DNA of 64,000 nt from Bradyrhizobium diversitatis (GTDB lineage Bacteria; Pseudomonadota; Alphaproteobacteria; Rhizobiales; Xanthobacteraceae): NCBI RefSeq assembly GCF_016031635.1, contig NZ_JACEGD010000001.1:248001-312000 (forward strand), read 5' to 3'. A program made the translations under genes and the position numbers. Below are positions 16,799 to 25,313 of this stretch, in pieces. Positions within the stretch are counted from its first letter, which is position 1. Each line of letters opens with the position of its first letter. The notes under the pieces were generated by a model. The model saw only the letters and a program-made list of their open reading frames with translations, did no database searches and had not been told where the DNA came from.

Positions 16799-18100
16799 AT
16801 GAAGGCCAGGATGCTCGCGACCCATGTCGCGTTGCCCGTTTTCGCGATTGCCGCCGCCAGCGCGCCAGCACACGCGGCCGATTTCGACTGGATGAAATTC
16901 AAGGGCAAGACGGTCACCTTTCTCGCCAACAACAATCCGGTCGCGCAGGCGCTGCTGACCTACAAGGCCGATTTCGAGAAGCTGACCGGCATGACCCTGA
17001 AGGTCGACGCCTATCAGGAACAGCAGATGCGCCAGCGTCTGGTCACCGTCATGAACGCGAACAGCGACGAGGTCGACGTGTTCATGACGCTGCCCTCGCG
17101 CGAGGGCGAGCAGTTCGCCGCTGCCGGCTGGTACGGCGATCTCACCACGATGGCCAGGAACGAGGTTGCCAAGGACTATGATCCGAATGGATTGAGCCAG
17201 GCCTTGCTCAAGGCCGCGACCTTCAACGGCAAGCTCACCAGCATGCCGATGAACATCGAAGGTCCGATCTTCTATTACCGCACCGACATCTTCAAGAAGT
17301 GCGGCCTCGAGGCGCCGAAGACGATCAAGGACGTCGAGGCTGCCGCCGAGAAGATAAAGACCTGCGATGGCGCGGTGACGCCGTTCGTCTCGCGTGGCCT
17401 CAAGCCCGCGATCGCCTACACCTTCAGCAACATGCTGCACAATATCGGCGGCACCTACATCGCAAGCGGAAAGTCGAACCTCTGCTCCGCCAAGGGCAAG
17501 GAGGCGCTCGATACCTATAGTCGGCTGATGCGCGATTTCGGTCCGCCGGGCGTCGTCAATTACAGCTTTCAGCAGATCTCCGCGCTCTACCGCAGCGGCC
17601 GCGCGGCGATGGCGTTCGAATCCTCGAACGAACTGCGCACAGTGATGGAAGGCGGTGCGCGCCTGAAGGACACCGGCCTGCTGCCGTTCCCGGCAGGCGA
17701 GGCCGGCCAGGTGCCGACCACGATCGGCTGGGGCATGGCGGTGTCCTCGCACAGCAAGCAGCCGGAGGCAGCCTGGTACTTCGTGCAGTGGGCGACCAGC
17801 CCCGAGGTGCAGAAGAAGATGGCGCTGCAGGGCATTGCCCCGCCGCGTCCGTCGGTCGCCAAGGACCCTGAATATCGCAAGTGGATCGACGAGGAGCCGG
17901 TCCGCAAGGAATGGCAGGCCGCGCTCGACGTGCTCGCCACCAAGGGCTCCTCCGAGGTCGGCTATCCCATCGTTGCCAACCCGGAATCGCGCGAGTTCAT
18001 CGGCCAGGCCGTGCAGGATCTGATCCTGAAGCAGAAGCCGGTCGAGCAGGCCTGCGCGGATGCCGACAAGGCGCTCGATGCGCTGATCGCCCGGAAGTAA
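16799..18100 (+). CDS. ABC sugar transporter, periplasmic substrate-binding protein
   Basis: Start chosen at ATG 16799 with GGGAGGAG just upstream; the open frame to 16757 adds 14 residues that break the signal peptide. The 433-residue protein has a Sec signal ending APAHA and features of extracellular binding protein family 1: 'VTFLANNNPVAQALLTYKAD', 'RQRLVTVMNANSDEVDVFMT', 'NGKLTSMPMNIEGPIFYYRT', 'AMAFESSNELRTV', 'KQPEAAWYFVQWATSPEVQK'. It captures the sugar for the two downstream permeases. A strong hairpin separates it from the permease gene, which usually raises binding-protein yield over the membrane parts. Confidence 0.92.
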   Translation: MKARMLATHVALPVFAIAAASAPAHAADFDWMKFKGKTVTFLANNNPVAQALLTYKADFEKLTGMTLKVDAYQEQQMRQRLVTVMNANSDEVDVFMTLPSREGEQFAAAGWYGDLTTMARNEVAKDYDPNGLSQALLKAATFNGKLTSMPMNIEGPIFYYRTDIFKKCGLEAPKTIKDVEAAAEKIKTCDGAVTPFVSRGLKPAIAYTFSNMLHNIGGTYIASGKSNLCSAKGKEALDTYSRLMRDFGPPGVVNYSFQQISALYRSGRAAMAFESSNELRTVMEGGARLKDTGLLPFPAGEAGQVPTTIGWGMAVSSHSKQPEAAWYFVQWATSPEVQKKMALQGIAPPRPSVAKDPEYRKWIDEEPVRKEWQAALDVLATKGSSEVGYPIVANPESREFIGQAVQDLILKQKPVEQACADADKALDALIARK

Positions 18101-18108
18101 CGGTTTCA

Positions 18109-18135
18109 TGCCGGCAGGCTCGCTGCCTGCCGGCA
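18109..18135 (+). terminator. Hairpin between binding-protein and permease genes
   Basis: TGCCGGCAGGC and GCCTGCCGGCA form a perfect 11-bp stem around a 5-base loop. There is no U-run, so it is better read as an mRNA-stabilising or attenuating hairpin than as a full terminator. Confidence 0.65.
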
Positions 18136-18159
18136 CCTCATTCTCAAGGAAACGGGCGG

Positions 18160-19047
18160 ATGTCTGACACGGCTGCGACACTCACGCAGGACCGGCAGAA
18201 GCTGGAGATGGCGGCGCTTTCGGCGCCGGCCGTGGTCTTTACAGTCGCGATGATCGCGTTTCCGGTCGTCTATACGATCTGGCTCGGCTTCCAGACGTTC
18301 TCCTCGACCGGCAAGCAATCCTTTGCGGGCCTCGCCAATTATTCGAAGCTGATCTCCGACGTCGAATTCTGGCACGGGCTGTGGATCACCATCGCGCTGT
18401 TCGTGCTGTCGCTGGCGCTGCAGCTCGTGTTCGGCGTCTGGCTGGCGCTGGTACTGTTCCACGCCAAGCGTCTGCCGGGCATCGTGCGCTCGCTGTTCAT
18501 CTCGCCCTTCATGATGCCGCCGGTGGTCGCGGGCATGATGTGGCTGGTGATCCTCGATCCCTCGCTGGGCGCCGCCAACTACATCCTGCAATCCTTCGGC
18601 CTGCCGCCGTCGGACTGGCTGGCGTCGCCGACATGGGTGATTCCGACCGTCGCGCTGATCGACAGCTGGCAGTGGACGCCCTACGTCGCCCTGATCGTGC
18701 TGGGCGGCCTGCAGTCGCTGCCGCCGAGCGTCTACGAGGCCGCGCAGATCGACGGCGCATCCCCGTTCAAGACCTTCCACCGCATCACGTTGCCGCTGCT
18801 GCTGCCGACCATCGTCACCGCGGCGATCCTGCGCAGCGTCGATCTCCTGCGCTTCTTCGACATCATCTACATCACCACACAGGGCGGGCCGGGCAACGCC
18901 TCGAACACGCTCAACATCTACGGCTTCCGGGTCGGCTTCGAATTCTTCAACATCGGCTATGCCAGCGCCCTGATGCTGACGTTGACGGCGATCGTGTTCG
19001 GCGCCGTGCTCGCCTTCAACCGCCTGCGCGGCGCAGTGGCGTGGTGA
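18160..19047 (+). CDS. ABC sugar transporter permease 1 (MalF/UgpA type)
   Basis: ATG 18160 follows GGGCGG; the longer open frame to 17881 is the antisense-like tail of the previous gene's frame. The 295-residue protein has six hydrophobic segments and the permease EAA loop 'EAAQIDGASPFKTFHRITLPLLLP' region (about residues 200-222). With the second permease and the ATPase downstream it forms a CUT1-type sugar importer in the inner membrane. Confidence 0.9.
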   Translation: MSDTAATLTQDRQKLEMAALSAPAVVFTVAMIAFPVVYTIWLGFQTFSSTGKQSFAGLANYSKLISDVEFWHGLWITIALFVLSLALQLVFGVWLALVLFHAKRLPGIVRSLFISPFMMPPVVAGMMWLVILDPSLGAANYILQSFGLPPSDWLASPTWVIPTVALIDSWQWTPYVALIVLGGLQSLPPSVYEAAQIDGASPFKTFHRITLPLLLPTIVTAAILRSVDLLRFFDIIYITTQGGPGNASNTLNIYGFRVGFEFFNIGYASALMLTLTAIVFGAVLAFNRLRGAVAW

Positions 19048-19051
19048 TGAC

Positions 19052-19879
19052 ATGACCGATGCCGCCAACACCGACCGCTGGATCCGCCGGCTCAACCTGG
19101 TGCAGCTCGTGCTGGCCGGCGCGATCATCATGGCGCCGACGGTCTGGATGGTGCTGTCCTCGTTCAAGCCGTCCTTCGAGGTCACCGCCTATCCGCCGAC
19201 GCTGGTCTTCACGCCGACATTGGAGAACTATGTCGAGCTGACGAGGACCACGCCGTTCCTCAGCTATGCGCTCAACAGCCTCATCGTCACCGTGGGCTCG
19301 ACCGCGCTCGGACTGATGTTCGGCATTCCCGCCGCCTTCGCCGTCTCCTGGACGCGGATTTCCTGGCCCGCGATCCTGACGCTGGCGGCGCGCATGGCGC
19401 CGGGCACGCTGTTCCTGCTGCCATGGTACGTCATGTTCCGGCAGGTCGGCATGATCGGCTCCTACACCGCGTTGATCCTCAGCCACGCCGTGATCACGCT
19501 GCCGATCGTGATCTGGGTCCTGCTGCCGTCCTTCGATGGCATCCCGCGCAGCGTCTTTGAAGCGGCGCAGGTGGACGGATGCAGCGTCACGCGCATCCTC
19601 TGGCGCATCGCGCTGCCGCTGGTGGCGTCGGGCGTCGCGGTCTCGGCGATCCTCGCCTTCGTATTCTCGTGGAACTACTTCCTGTTTGCGCTGGTGCTTT
19701 CCAATGGCGACACCAAGACGCTGATCGCGGCGGCCTTCAACTTCATCGGCGAGGGTTCGACGCAGTGGGGTGCGCTCATGGCGGCGGCGACGTTGATCGC
19801 ATTGCCGCCGCTGGTACTGGCGGCCCTGGTTCAGCGCTGGCTCGTGTCCGGACTGACGCTCGGCGCGGTGAAAGGCTAG
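19052..19879 (+). CDS. ABC sugar transporter permease 2 (MalG/UgpE type)
   Basis: The 275-residue protein has six membrane segments and the EAA loop 'EAAQVDGCSVTRILWRIALP' at about residue 170. The N-terminal 'PTVWMVLSSFKPSFEV' and 'NYFLFALVLSNGDTKTL' are typical of MalG-type subunits. It starts four bases after permease 1 and is followed by the dehydrogenase gene, with the ATPase one gene further on. Confidence 0.9.
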   Translation: MTDAANTDRWIRRLNLVQLVLAGAIIMAPTVWMVLSSFKPSFEVTAYPPTLVFTPTLENYVELTRTTPFLSYALNSLIVTVGSTALGLMFGIPAAFAVSWTRISWPAILTLAARMAPGTLFLLPWYVMFRQVGMIGSYTALILSHAVITLPIVIWVLLPSFDGIPRSVFEAAQVDGCSVTRILWRIALPLVASGVAVSAILAFVFSWNYFLFALVLSNGDTKTLIAAAFNFIGEGSTQWGALMAAATLIALPPLVLAALVQRWLVSGLTLGAVKG

Positions 19880-19884
19880 GTCTC

Positions 19885-20889
19885 ATGAATGTATTATCCC
19901 GTCCGAATTCGATCATGCAGGCCGCGGTCTTCCACGGCAACGATCGCATCACCATCGAACGCGTGCCGATGCCCGACGTCGGCAAGGGCGAGGTGCTGGT
20001 GCGCGTCTCGCGCACCGCGCTGTGTGGTTCGGACTTCAAGCTCTGGCACAAGGGTGCGGAGTTCACCGCGGGCCACGAGATCTTCGGCGTGGTCGAGCAG
20101 CCCGGTCATCGCCTGCATGGCCGGCGCTGCGCCGTCTATATCCCCTTGCACTGCGACCGCTGCGCCGCCTGTCGGCGCGGCGACACCCAGATGTGCCTGG
20201 AGGTCTCCAGCCTGATCGGCTGGAACAGGCCGGGCGGCTATGCCGAATACGTGCCGGTGCCTGAAAACTGCCTGCTCCCGGTCCCCGACGACATCGAGGA
20301 CAGCCTCGCGCCGTTGCTGCTCGACACCATCGGCACTTCGGGCCATGCCGTGCGCTTCGTCAGCCGCGTGATGTCGCCGGCCGAGGCCGGACCGGTGCTC
20401 GTGATGGGGGCGGGGCCCGTCGGTCTCGGCGTCGTACTGGCGCTCCGCGCGCTCGGCTACGATGACGTCCATGTCGCCGACCCCAACGCCGCGCGCCTCG
20501 GGATCGCGCAATCCTTCGGCGCGAAGGCACACCCGGTCGGCGACACCTCCAAGCGCTTTGCCCTCATCATGGAATGCTCAGGCGCGCATGCGGCGCGCAA
20601 TCTCGGCATCGAGCTTGTCCTGCCGCGCGGCGCCTTGGTGCTGGTCGGCGAAAACGCGGCGCCCTGGACCATCGAGGAAGGCAAGGTCTTCCGCCGCAAG
20701 GACTTCTACATGATCCGGACCTTCTATTTCCCGGTCTCGGATTTCGAGCCGAATGTCGAGCTGCTGCGCAAGTACAAGGACGAGTATCGCGTCCTCGTCG
20801 ACGGCGAGTTCTGCCTCTCGACACTCCCTGAGAACTTCGCCCGCTTCGCCAAAGGCGAGCTGATCAAGCCCGTGCTGGCGCTGGACTGA
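19885..20889 (+). CDS. Zinc-dependent alcohol/polyol dehydrogenase (MDR family)
   Basis: Start at ATG 19885, five bases after the permease stop. The 334-residue protein has catalytic-zinc residues in TALCGSDFK and AGHEIFG, the structural-zinc pattern C-x2-C-x2-C-x7-C in 'CDRCAACRRGDTQMC', and a Rossmann turn 'VLVMGAGPVGLGVVLAL'. It is of the threonine/sorbitol dehydrogenase-like class and probably oxidizes a secondary alcohol of the imported sugar or polyol. It lies within the importer operon between permease and ATPase genes. Confidence 0.9.
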   Translation: MNVLSRPNSIMQAAVFHGNDRITIERVPMPDVGKGEVLVRVSRTALCGSDFKLWHKGAEFTAGHEIFGVVEQPGHRLHGRRCAVYIPLHCDRCAACRRGDTQMCLEVSSLIGWNRPGGYAEYVPVPENCLLPVPDDIEDSLAPLLLDTIGTSGHAVRFVSRVMSPAEAGPVLVMGAGPVGLGVVLALRALGYDDVHVADPNAARLGIAQSFGAKAHPVGDTSKRFALIMECSGAHAARNLGIELVLPRGALVLVGENAAPWTIEEGKVFRRKDFYMIRTFYFPVSDFEPNVELLRKYKDEYRVLVDGEFCLSTLPENFARFAKGELIKPVLALD

Positions 20890-20895
20890 GCGATC

Positions 20896-21969
20896 ATGGC
20901 CTCGATCTCGATCCGCAACCTCACCAAACGTTACGGCAATTTCACCGTGATCCCCGATCTCAATCTGGAGATCGCTGACCACGAGTTCGTCGTGTTCGTC
21001 GGCCCGTCCGGCTGCGGCAAGTCGACCTTGCTGCGCATCATTGCGGGCCTCGAGCCGATCTCGTCGGGCGACCTCTATATCGGCGACAAGCGCGTCAACG
21101 GCGTGCAGGCCGCGCAGCGTGACATCGCGATGGTGTTCCAGGACTACGCCCTCTATCCGCATATGCACGTCTACGACAACATGTCGTTCGCGCTGGAGCT
21201 GCGGGGAGTGTCCAAGGCGGAAATTGATGCGCGCGTGAGGCGCGCCGCCGCGCTCTTGCACATCGAGCCTTATCTCGACCGCAAGCCGAAGGAGCTCTCA
21301 GGCGGCCAGCGCCAGCGCGTCGCCATGGGCCGCGCCATCGTGCGCAATCCCAAGGCGTTCCTGTTCGACGAGCCGCTCTCCAACCTCGACGCCAAGCTGC
21401 GCGGGCAGGTCCGCGCCGAGATCAAGGCGCTGTCGCAGGAGCTGAAGACCACCATGGTCTTCGTCACCCACGATCAGATCGAGGCCATGACCATGGCAGA
21501 CCGGATCGTGGTGCTCCAGAGCGGCACGATCCAGCAATACGACACGCCCGAGACCGTCTACGAGCGGCCCGCAAACCAGTTCGTCGCCGGCTTCATCGGC
21601 TCGCCCGCGATGAATTTCTTCCCGGTTGAGTGGCGCCAGGAGCAGGCAGTTCTTTCGCAAGGCGGAACGGTGGTGGCGCTGGACGGCGAGACCGCAGGCC
21701 GCCTGAGCAAGGCCGGTAACGCCGTGCTCGGCATTCGCCCCGAACATTTCGCGGTCGCGACCGATGCCGCCGATGGCATCGCCATCGACGTCAAGCTGGT
21801 CGAGCCGCTCGGTTCGGACACGCTGATCCATTTCGATCTCGCCGGCGGTCCCGCCATTGCGCGGGTCGATCCGGCGCTGCGGCCGAAGGTCGGCGATCGC
21901 ATCAACCTGCGCCCGCAGCCGGGCAAGACGCACCTGTTCGATGCCACCAATGGACGGGTTCTGCGGTGA
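20896..21969 (+). CDS. ABC sugar transporter ATPase (MalK/UgpC type)
   Basis: The 357-residue ATPase shows Walker A GPSGCGKST, Q-loop (FQDYALYPHM), signature LSGGQRQRVAMGRA, Walker B FLFDEPLSNLDAKLR and the switch His in VTHDQ, followed by a C-terminal TOBE/OB regulatory domain ('VLGIRPEHFAV'). It energises the importer formed by the two permeases. Its stop overlaps the GTG of the following kinase gene (GTGA), showing translational coupling. Confidence 0.95.
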   Translation: MASISIRNLTKRYGNFTVIPDLNLEIADHEFVVFVGPSGCGKSTLLRIIAGLEPISSGDLYIGDKRVNGVQAAQRDIAMVFQDYALYPHMHVYDNMSFALELRGVSKAEIDARVRRAAALLHIEPYLDRKPKELSGGQRQRVAMGRAIVRNPKAFLFDEPLSNLDAKLRGQVRAEIKALSQELKTTMVFVTHDQIEAMTMADRIVVLQSGTIQQYDTPETVYERPANQFVAGFIGSPAMNFFPVEWRQEQAVLSQGGTVVALDGETAGRLSKAGNAVLGIRPEHFAVATDAADGIAIDVKLVEPLGSDTLIHFDLAGGPAIARVDPALRPKVGDRINLRPQPGKTHLFDATNGRVLR

Positions 21970-22925
21970 GCGCGCCGGTGAACATCGGTGACCTCTCGGC
22001 GCTGGCGGACGTCGCGTCCAGCGAGAGGCCCGTGCACGTGATCTGTCTCGGGCTGTCCGCGCTCGACCAGGTCTGGCGGGTCGATCGGCCGTTCGCGGGT
22101 GGAAGCGAGAAAATCAGGGCGGTCGAGTACGGCACGCTTGGCGGCGGCATGGCTGCCAATGCTGCCGTCGCGGTGGCGAAGCTCGGCGCGTCTGTCGCGT
22201 TCTGGGGGCGGGCAGGGAACGATGCGGCCGGCCATGAGATGAAGTCGGCCTTCACCGCCGAAGGCGTCGACGTCGAGAACTTCCGGCTGTTTCCCGCTGG
22301 CCGTTCGTCGGTCTCCGGAATCATCGTCGACAGCTCCGGCGAGCGCCAGATCGTCAACTTCCGCGGCCTGTATCCGGAGGCAGCCGATTGGATTCCGCTC
22401 GAAATCGTCGCGCACGCCTCTGCCGTGCTGGCCGATCCGCGCTGGGTCGAGGGCGCGGCGGCGCTGTTCCGCGAAGCGCGTGCGCGCGGCATTCCGACCG
22501 TGCTCGACGGCGACATGGCCGACGCCGAGGTGTTCGAGCGGCTGCTGCCGCTGACTGATCACGCGATCTTCTCGGCGCCCGCGCTCACAGCCTTTGCCGG
22601 ATCGGCCGATGATGAATCCCTCGCAACGCTGGCGCGCTTCGGATGCCGCGTCATCGCCGTCACGCGCGGCGAGGGCGGCGTGAGCTGGCACGAGAACGGC
22701 CAGCTGCATCGGCAGGTCGCCTATGCCGTCGACGTCGTCGATACCACGGGCGCCGGCGACGTCTTCCACGGCGCCTATGCGCTTGCGATCGGCGCCGGCA
22801 TCGACGTGCGCGCCGCCATGGCGTTTTCGGCCGCCACGGCCGCCATGAAATGCCGCCATGCCGGCGGCCGCAATGGAATCCCCACCATCAATGAGTGTCT
22901 TGTATTCATGAGGACGAAGCCATGA
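21966..22925 (+). CDS. PfkB-family sugar kinase, YihV-like
   Basis: The GTG start overlaps the ATPase stop. The 319-residue protein has the PfkB pattern: N-terminal 'VEYGTLGGGMAANAAVAVAK', 'FWGRAGNDAAGHEM', and the C-terminal catalytic motif DTTGAGDVFHGA (base Asp in GAGD). The combination GDVFHGA followed by 'MKCRHAGGRNGIP' and 'VLADPRW...TVLDGDM' resembles E. coli YihV (sulfofructose kinase) more than ribokinase or fructokinase, as far as I recall that sequence. Alternatives are a tagatose/ketose kinase or 2-keto-3-deoxy-sugar kinase. It overlaps the aldolase gene (ATGA), so the product is likely its substrate. Confidence 0.88.
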   Translation: MSAPVNIGDLSALADVASSERPVHVICLGLSALDQVWRVDRPFAGGSEKIRAVEYGTLGGGMAANAAVAVAKLGASVAFWGRAGNDAAGHEMKSAFTAEGVDVENFRLFPAGRSSVSGIIVDSSGERQIVNFRGLYPEAADWIPLEIVAHASAVLADPRWVEGAAALFREARARGIPTVLDGDMADAEVFERLLPLTDHAIFSAPALTAFAGSADDESLATLARFGCRVIAVTRGEGGVSWHENGQLHRQVAYAVDVVDTTGAGDVFHGAYALAIGAGIDVRAAMAFSAATAAMKCRHAGGRNGIPTINECLVFMRTKP

Positions 22926-23959
22926 GAGCGATTGGAAAGAACCGGGGCCTGGCACGGCTTGCTGACGCGGACGGCCACTTTCGCATGGTCGCGCTAGATC
23001 AGCGGCCGCCACTGTTCGATGCCATCGCGAAAGCCAAGGGCATCACGCGGGACCAGGTCGAGTTTTCGGACGTCACGGCGGCCAAGCGCCTCCTGGTCGA
23101 GAACCTCGCGCCGCATTGCAGCTCAATGCTGTTCGACCCGAACTTTGCCGTGCCGGCCGCGATTGACCTGCTGCCGCCGCGCTGCGGCCTCATCATGACG
23201 CTGGAAGAGCACCGCGTCGAGGAGACCGCGGGTGGCCGCAAGTCGCGCGCGATCACCAATTGGAGCGTGGAGAAGATCCGCGCCATGGGCGGCGACGCCG
23301 TCAAGGTGCTGGCCTGGTACCGGCCCGACGCCGATGCCGCCGTCAACGAGCACCAGAAGAAGTTCGTGCGCGAGATCGGCGAGGACTGCGCCCGCCACGA
23401 CATTCCCTATGTGCTCGAATTGCTGGTCTATCCGTTCCTCGGCAGCGCCAATCACACCGCCGATTACGTGGAATCGCCGGGCAAGCTGCCGGGCCTCGTC
23501 ATCGACAGCGTGCGCGAGTTCGCGAAGCCCGAATACGGCGTCGATCTCCTCAAGCTGGAGAGCCCGCTTGCGGCGGGCAGCCTGCCTGCACGTGACGGCA
23601 GCGCCGAGGCGAAGGCCGCGCAGAAGGAGTTCGATGCGATCGGCGATATCTGCCGCGCGCGCAACATTCCCTGGGTGCTGCTCTCGGGCGGCGCCGCGCC
23701 GGAGAAATTCGAGCGCGTGCTCGACTATTCCTATGCCGCAGGCGCAAGCGGCTTCCTGGCCGGTCGGACCATCTGGCTCGATGCCGTCCTCAAGAACTTC
23801 CCGGACCGGGCGGCAGTCTCGGCGAGCCTGAGCAAGGATGGTCTCCACGTGCTCGAACGGCTCAACGAGCTGACCACGACCAAGGGCACGCCCTGGAAGC
23901 CCCGCTTTCCGGTCTTTACCGATATCAAGCTGGAAGGTGACTTCGCACGCGCCTACTAG
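22922..23959 (+). CDS. LacD/YihT-class class I aldolase
   Basis: ATG 22922 overlaps the kinase stop (ATGA). The 345-residue protein has the COG3684 pattern: 'FRMVALDQRPPLFDAI', 'SMLFDPNFAVPAAIDLLPPR', 'AVKVLAWYRPDAD', 'PYVLELLVYPFLG', 'VDLLKLESPL' and 'PWVLLSGGAAPEKFERVLDY' then 'AGASGFLAGRTIW'. Members (tagatose-1,6-bisphosphate aldolase LacD, sulfofructose-phosphate aldolase YihT) use a Schiff-base Lys to split a phosphorylated ketose into a three-carbon fragment and dihydroxyacetone phosphate; the Lys of LLKLESP is the candidate. It should act on the kinase product. Confidence 0.88.
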   Translation: MRAIGKNRGLARLADADGHFRMVALDQRPPLFDAIAKAKGITRDQVEFSDVTAAKRLLVENLAPHCSSMLFDPNFAVPAAIDLLPPRCGLIMTLEEHRVEETAGGRKSRAITNWSVEKIRAMGGDAVKVLAWYRPDADAAVNEHQKKFVREIGEDCARHDIPYVLELLVYPFLGSANHTADYVESPGKLPGLVIDSVREFAKPEYGVDLLKLESPLAAGSLPARDGSAEAKAAQKEFDAIGDICRARNIPWVLLSGGAAPEKFERVLDYSYAAGASGFLAGRTIWLDAVLKNFPDRAAVSASLSKDGLHVLERLNELTTTKGTPWKPRFPVFTDIKLEGDFARAY

Positions 23960-23998
23960 GATGATAGCGGTCCGGCGTGGTCTTGCAGGAATTGCAAC

Positions 23999-25123
23999 AT
24001 GACTGACAGCTTCACCATCCGTTCGATCGAAGCGTTCTGCTATCGCTATCCGCTGGCAATGCCGGTGGTGACCTCCTTCGGCAAGATGCTCGACCGTCCC
24101 GCCGTCTTCGTTCGCGCAGTCGACGAAGACGGCGTCGAGGGATGGGGTGAAGCCTGGTGCAACTTTCCAGCGCCAGGCGCGGAGCATCGCGCCCGGCTCA
24201 TCAACGAGGTGCTTGCGCCCGCGCTCATCGGGCGCAAATTCGATGGTCCCACTCAGGCGTTCGAGACCCTGACCAAGGCCATCGAGGTTCTGGTGATTCA
24301 ATGCGGCGAGCCCGGTCCGTTTGCGCAGGCGATTTCGGGCATCGATCTTGCGCTGTGGGATATCTGCGCACGGCGTCGGCGGGTGCCGCTATGGCGGCTG
24401 CTCGGCGGACAGTCCGGCAAGATCAAGGTCTACGCCAGCGGCATCAATCCCGCCGGCGCGGCGCAGACGGCGGAAGCCGCGCTCGAGCGCGGCCATTGCG
24501 CGCTGAAGCTGAAGGTCGGGTTCGGCGCCGAAACCGATATTGCCAATTTGGCCGCGCTGCGTGGGATCCTCGGCGCGGGCATGCTTGCCGCCGATGCAAA
24601 TCAGGGCTGGTCAGTCAGGCAGGCGATCGAGATGCTGCCGCGGCTTGCCCAGTTCGATCTACGCTGGCTGGAGGAGCCGATTCGGGCCGATCGCCCGCGC
24701 GCGGAATGGCGCAGGCTGCGCGCCGCAGCGAAGATGCCGATTGCCGCCGGCGAAAACATTTCGAGCGTCGAGGGCTTCAAGGAGGTTCTTGCCGACGACG
24801 TGCTCGGTGTGGTTCAGCCCGATATTGCGAAATGGGGCGGGCTGAGCGTGTGCAGTCCACTGGCCCGCGACATTCTGAAGGCGGGCAAGACGTTCTGTCC
24901 GCACTATCTCGGCGGAGGCCTGGGCTTGCTTGCGTCCGCGCATCTCCTCGCCGGCATCGGCGGGCATGGCTGGCTGGAGGTTGATGTCAACGACAACCCG
25001 TTGCGCGATCTCTATTGCGGCCCGGTTCTTGACGTGAGGGAGGGCACGGTTGAATTGGATCAAGAGCCGGGGCTCGGAATAGCGCCCGAGCTCTCACGTA
25101 TCGAGCGGTATCGCAGCATCTAA
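23999..25123 (+). CDS. Enolase-superfamily (mandelate racemase/muconate lactonizing) dehydratase
   Basis: The 374-residue protein has an N-terminal capping domain and a C-terminal barrel with KxK at 'ALKLKVGFG' (about residue 165), metal ligands in DANQGW, LEEPI and AGENIS, and then 'QPDIAKWGG' and 'CPHYLGGG'. This matches MR/MLE proteins that abstract a proton next to a carboxylate, mostly acid-sugar dehydratases. If so, the pathway passes through an aldonic or aldaric acid, made by one of the two dehydrogenases. It closes the sugar operon 39 bp after the aldolase. Exact substrate unknown. Confidence 0.85.
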   Translation: MTDSFTIRSIEAFCYRYPLAMPVVTSFGKMLDRPAVFVRAVDEDGVEGWGEAWCNFPAPGAEHRARLINEVLAPALIGRKFDGPTQAFETLTKAIEVLVIQCGEPGPFAQAISGIDLALWDICARRRRVPLWRLLGGQSGKIKVYASGINPAGAAQTAEAALERGHCALKLKVGFGAETDIANLAALRGILGAGMLAADANQGWSVRQAIEMLPRLAQFDLRWLEEPIRADRPRAEWRRLRAAAKMPIAAGENISSVEGFKEVLADDVLGVVQPDIAKWGGLSVCSPLARDILKAGKTFCPHYLGGGLGLLASAHLLAGIGGHGWLEVDVNDNPLRDLYCGPVLDVREGTVELDQEPGLGIAPELSRIERYRSI

Positions 25124-25313
25124 GCCGGCGACCGTTCGTCATCATTGGCGTCTGCTGCCGGCACTTCCGGAAGGTGCCAGACGCGCATGGCCTGTCGGAT
25201 CGTCAGGGGAAAAGTGGTTCGGCGACACGGCGGCCTGATTATGCGCTCGTCAGACGTGGGACTTCCATGGCCACGGCCGGGAGCCGTGCGCTCGCACGTT
25301 CGGGTGCACGGAT

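Noticed and set aside
16742..18181. Long leftward ORF of 479 codons
   Set aside because: Antisense to the sugar-binding protein gene, with no recognisable domain and no ribosome site.
21558..23012. Leftward ORF of 484 codons
   Set aside because: Shadow of the ATPase, kinase and aldolase genes; His/Arg-rich with no conserved motif.
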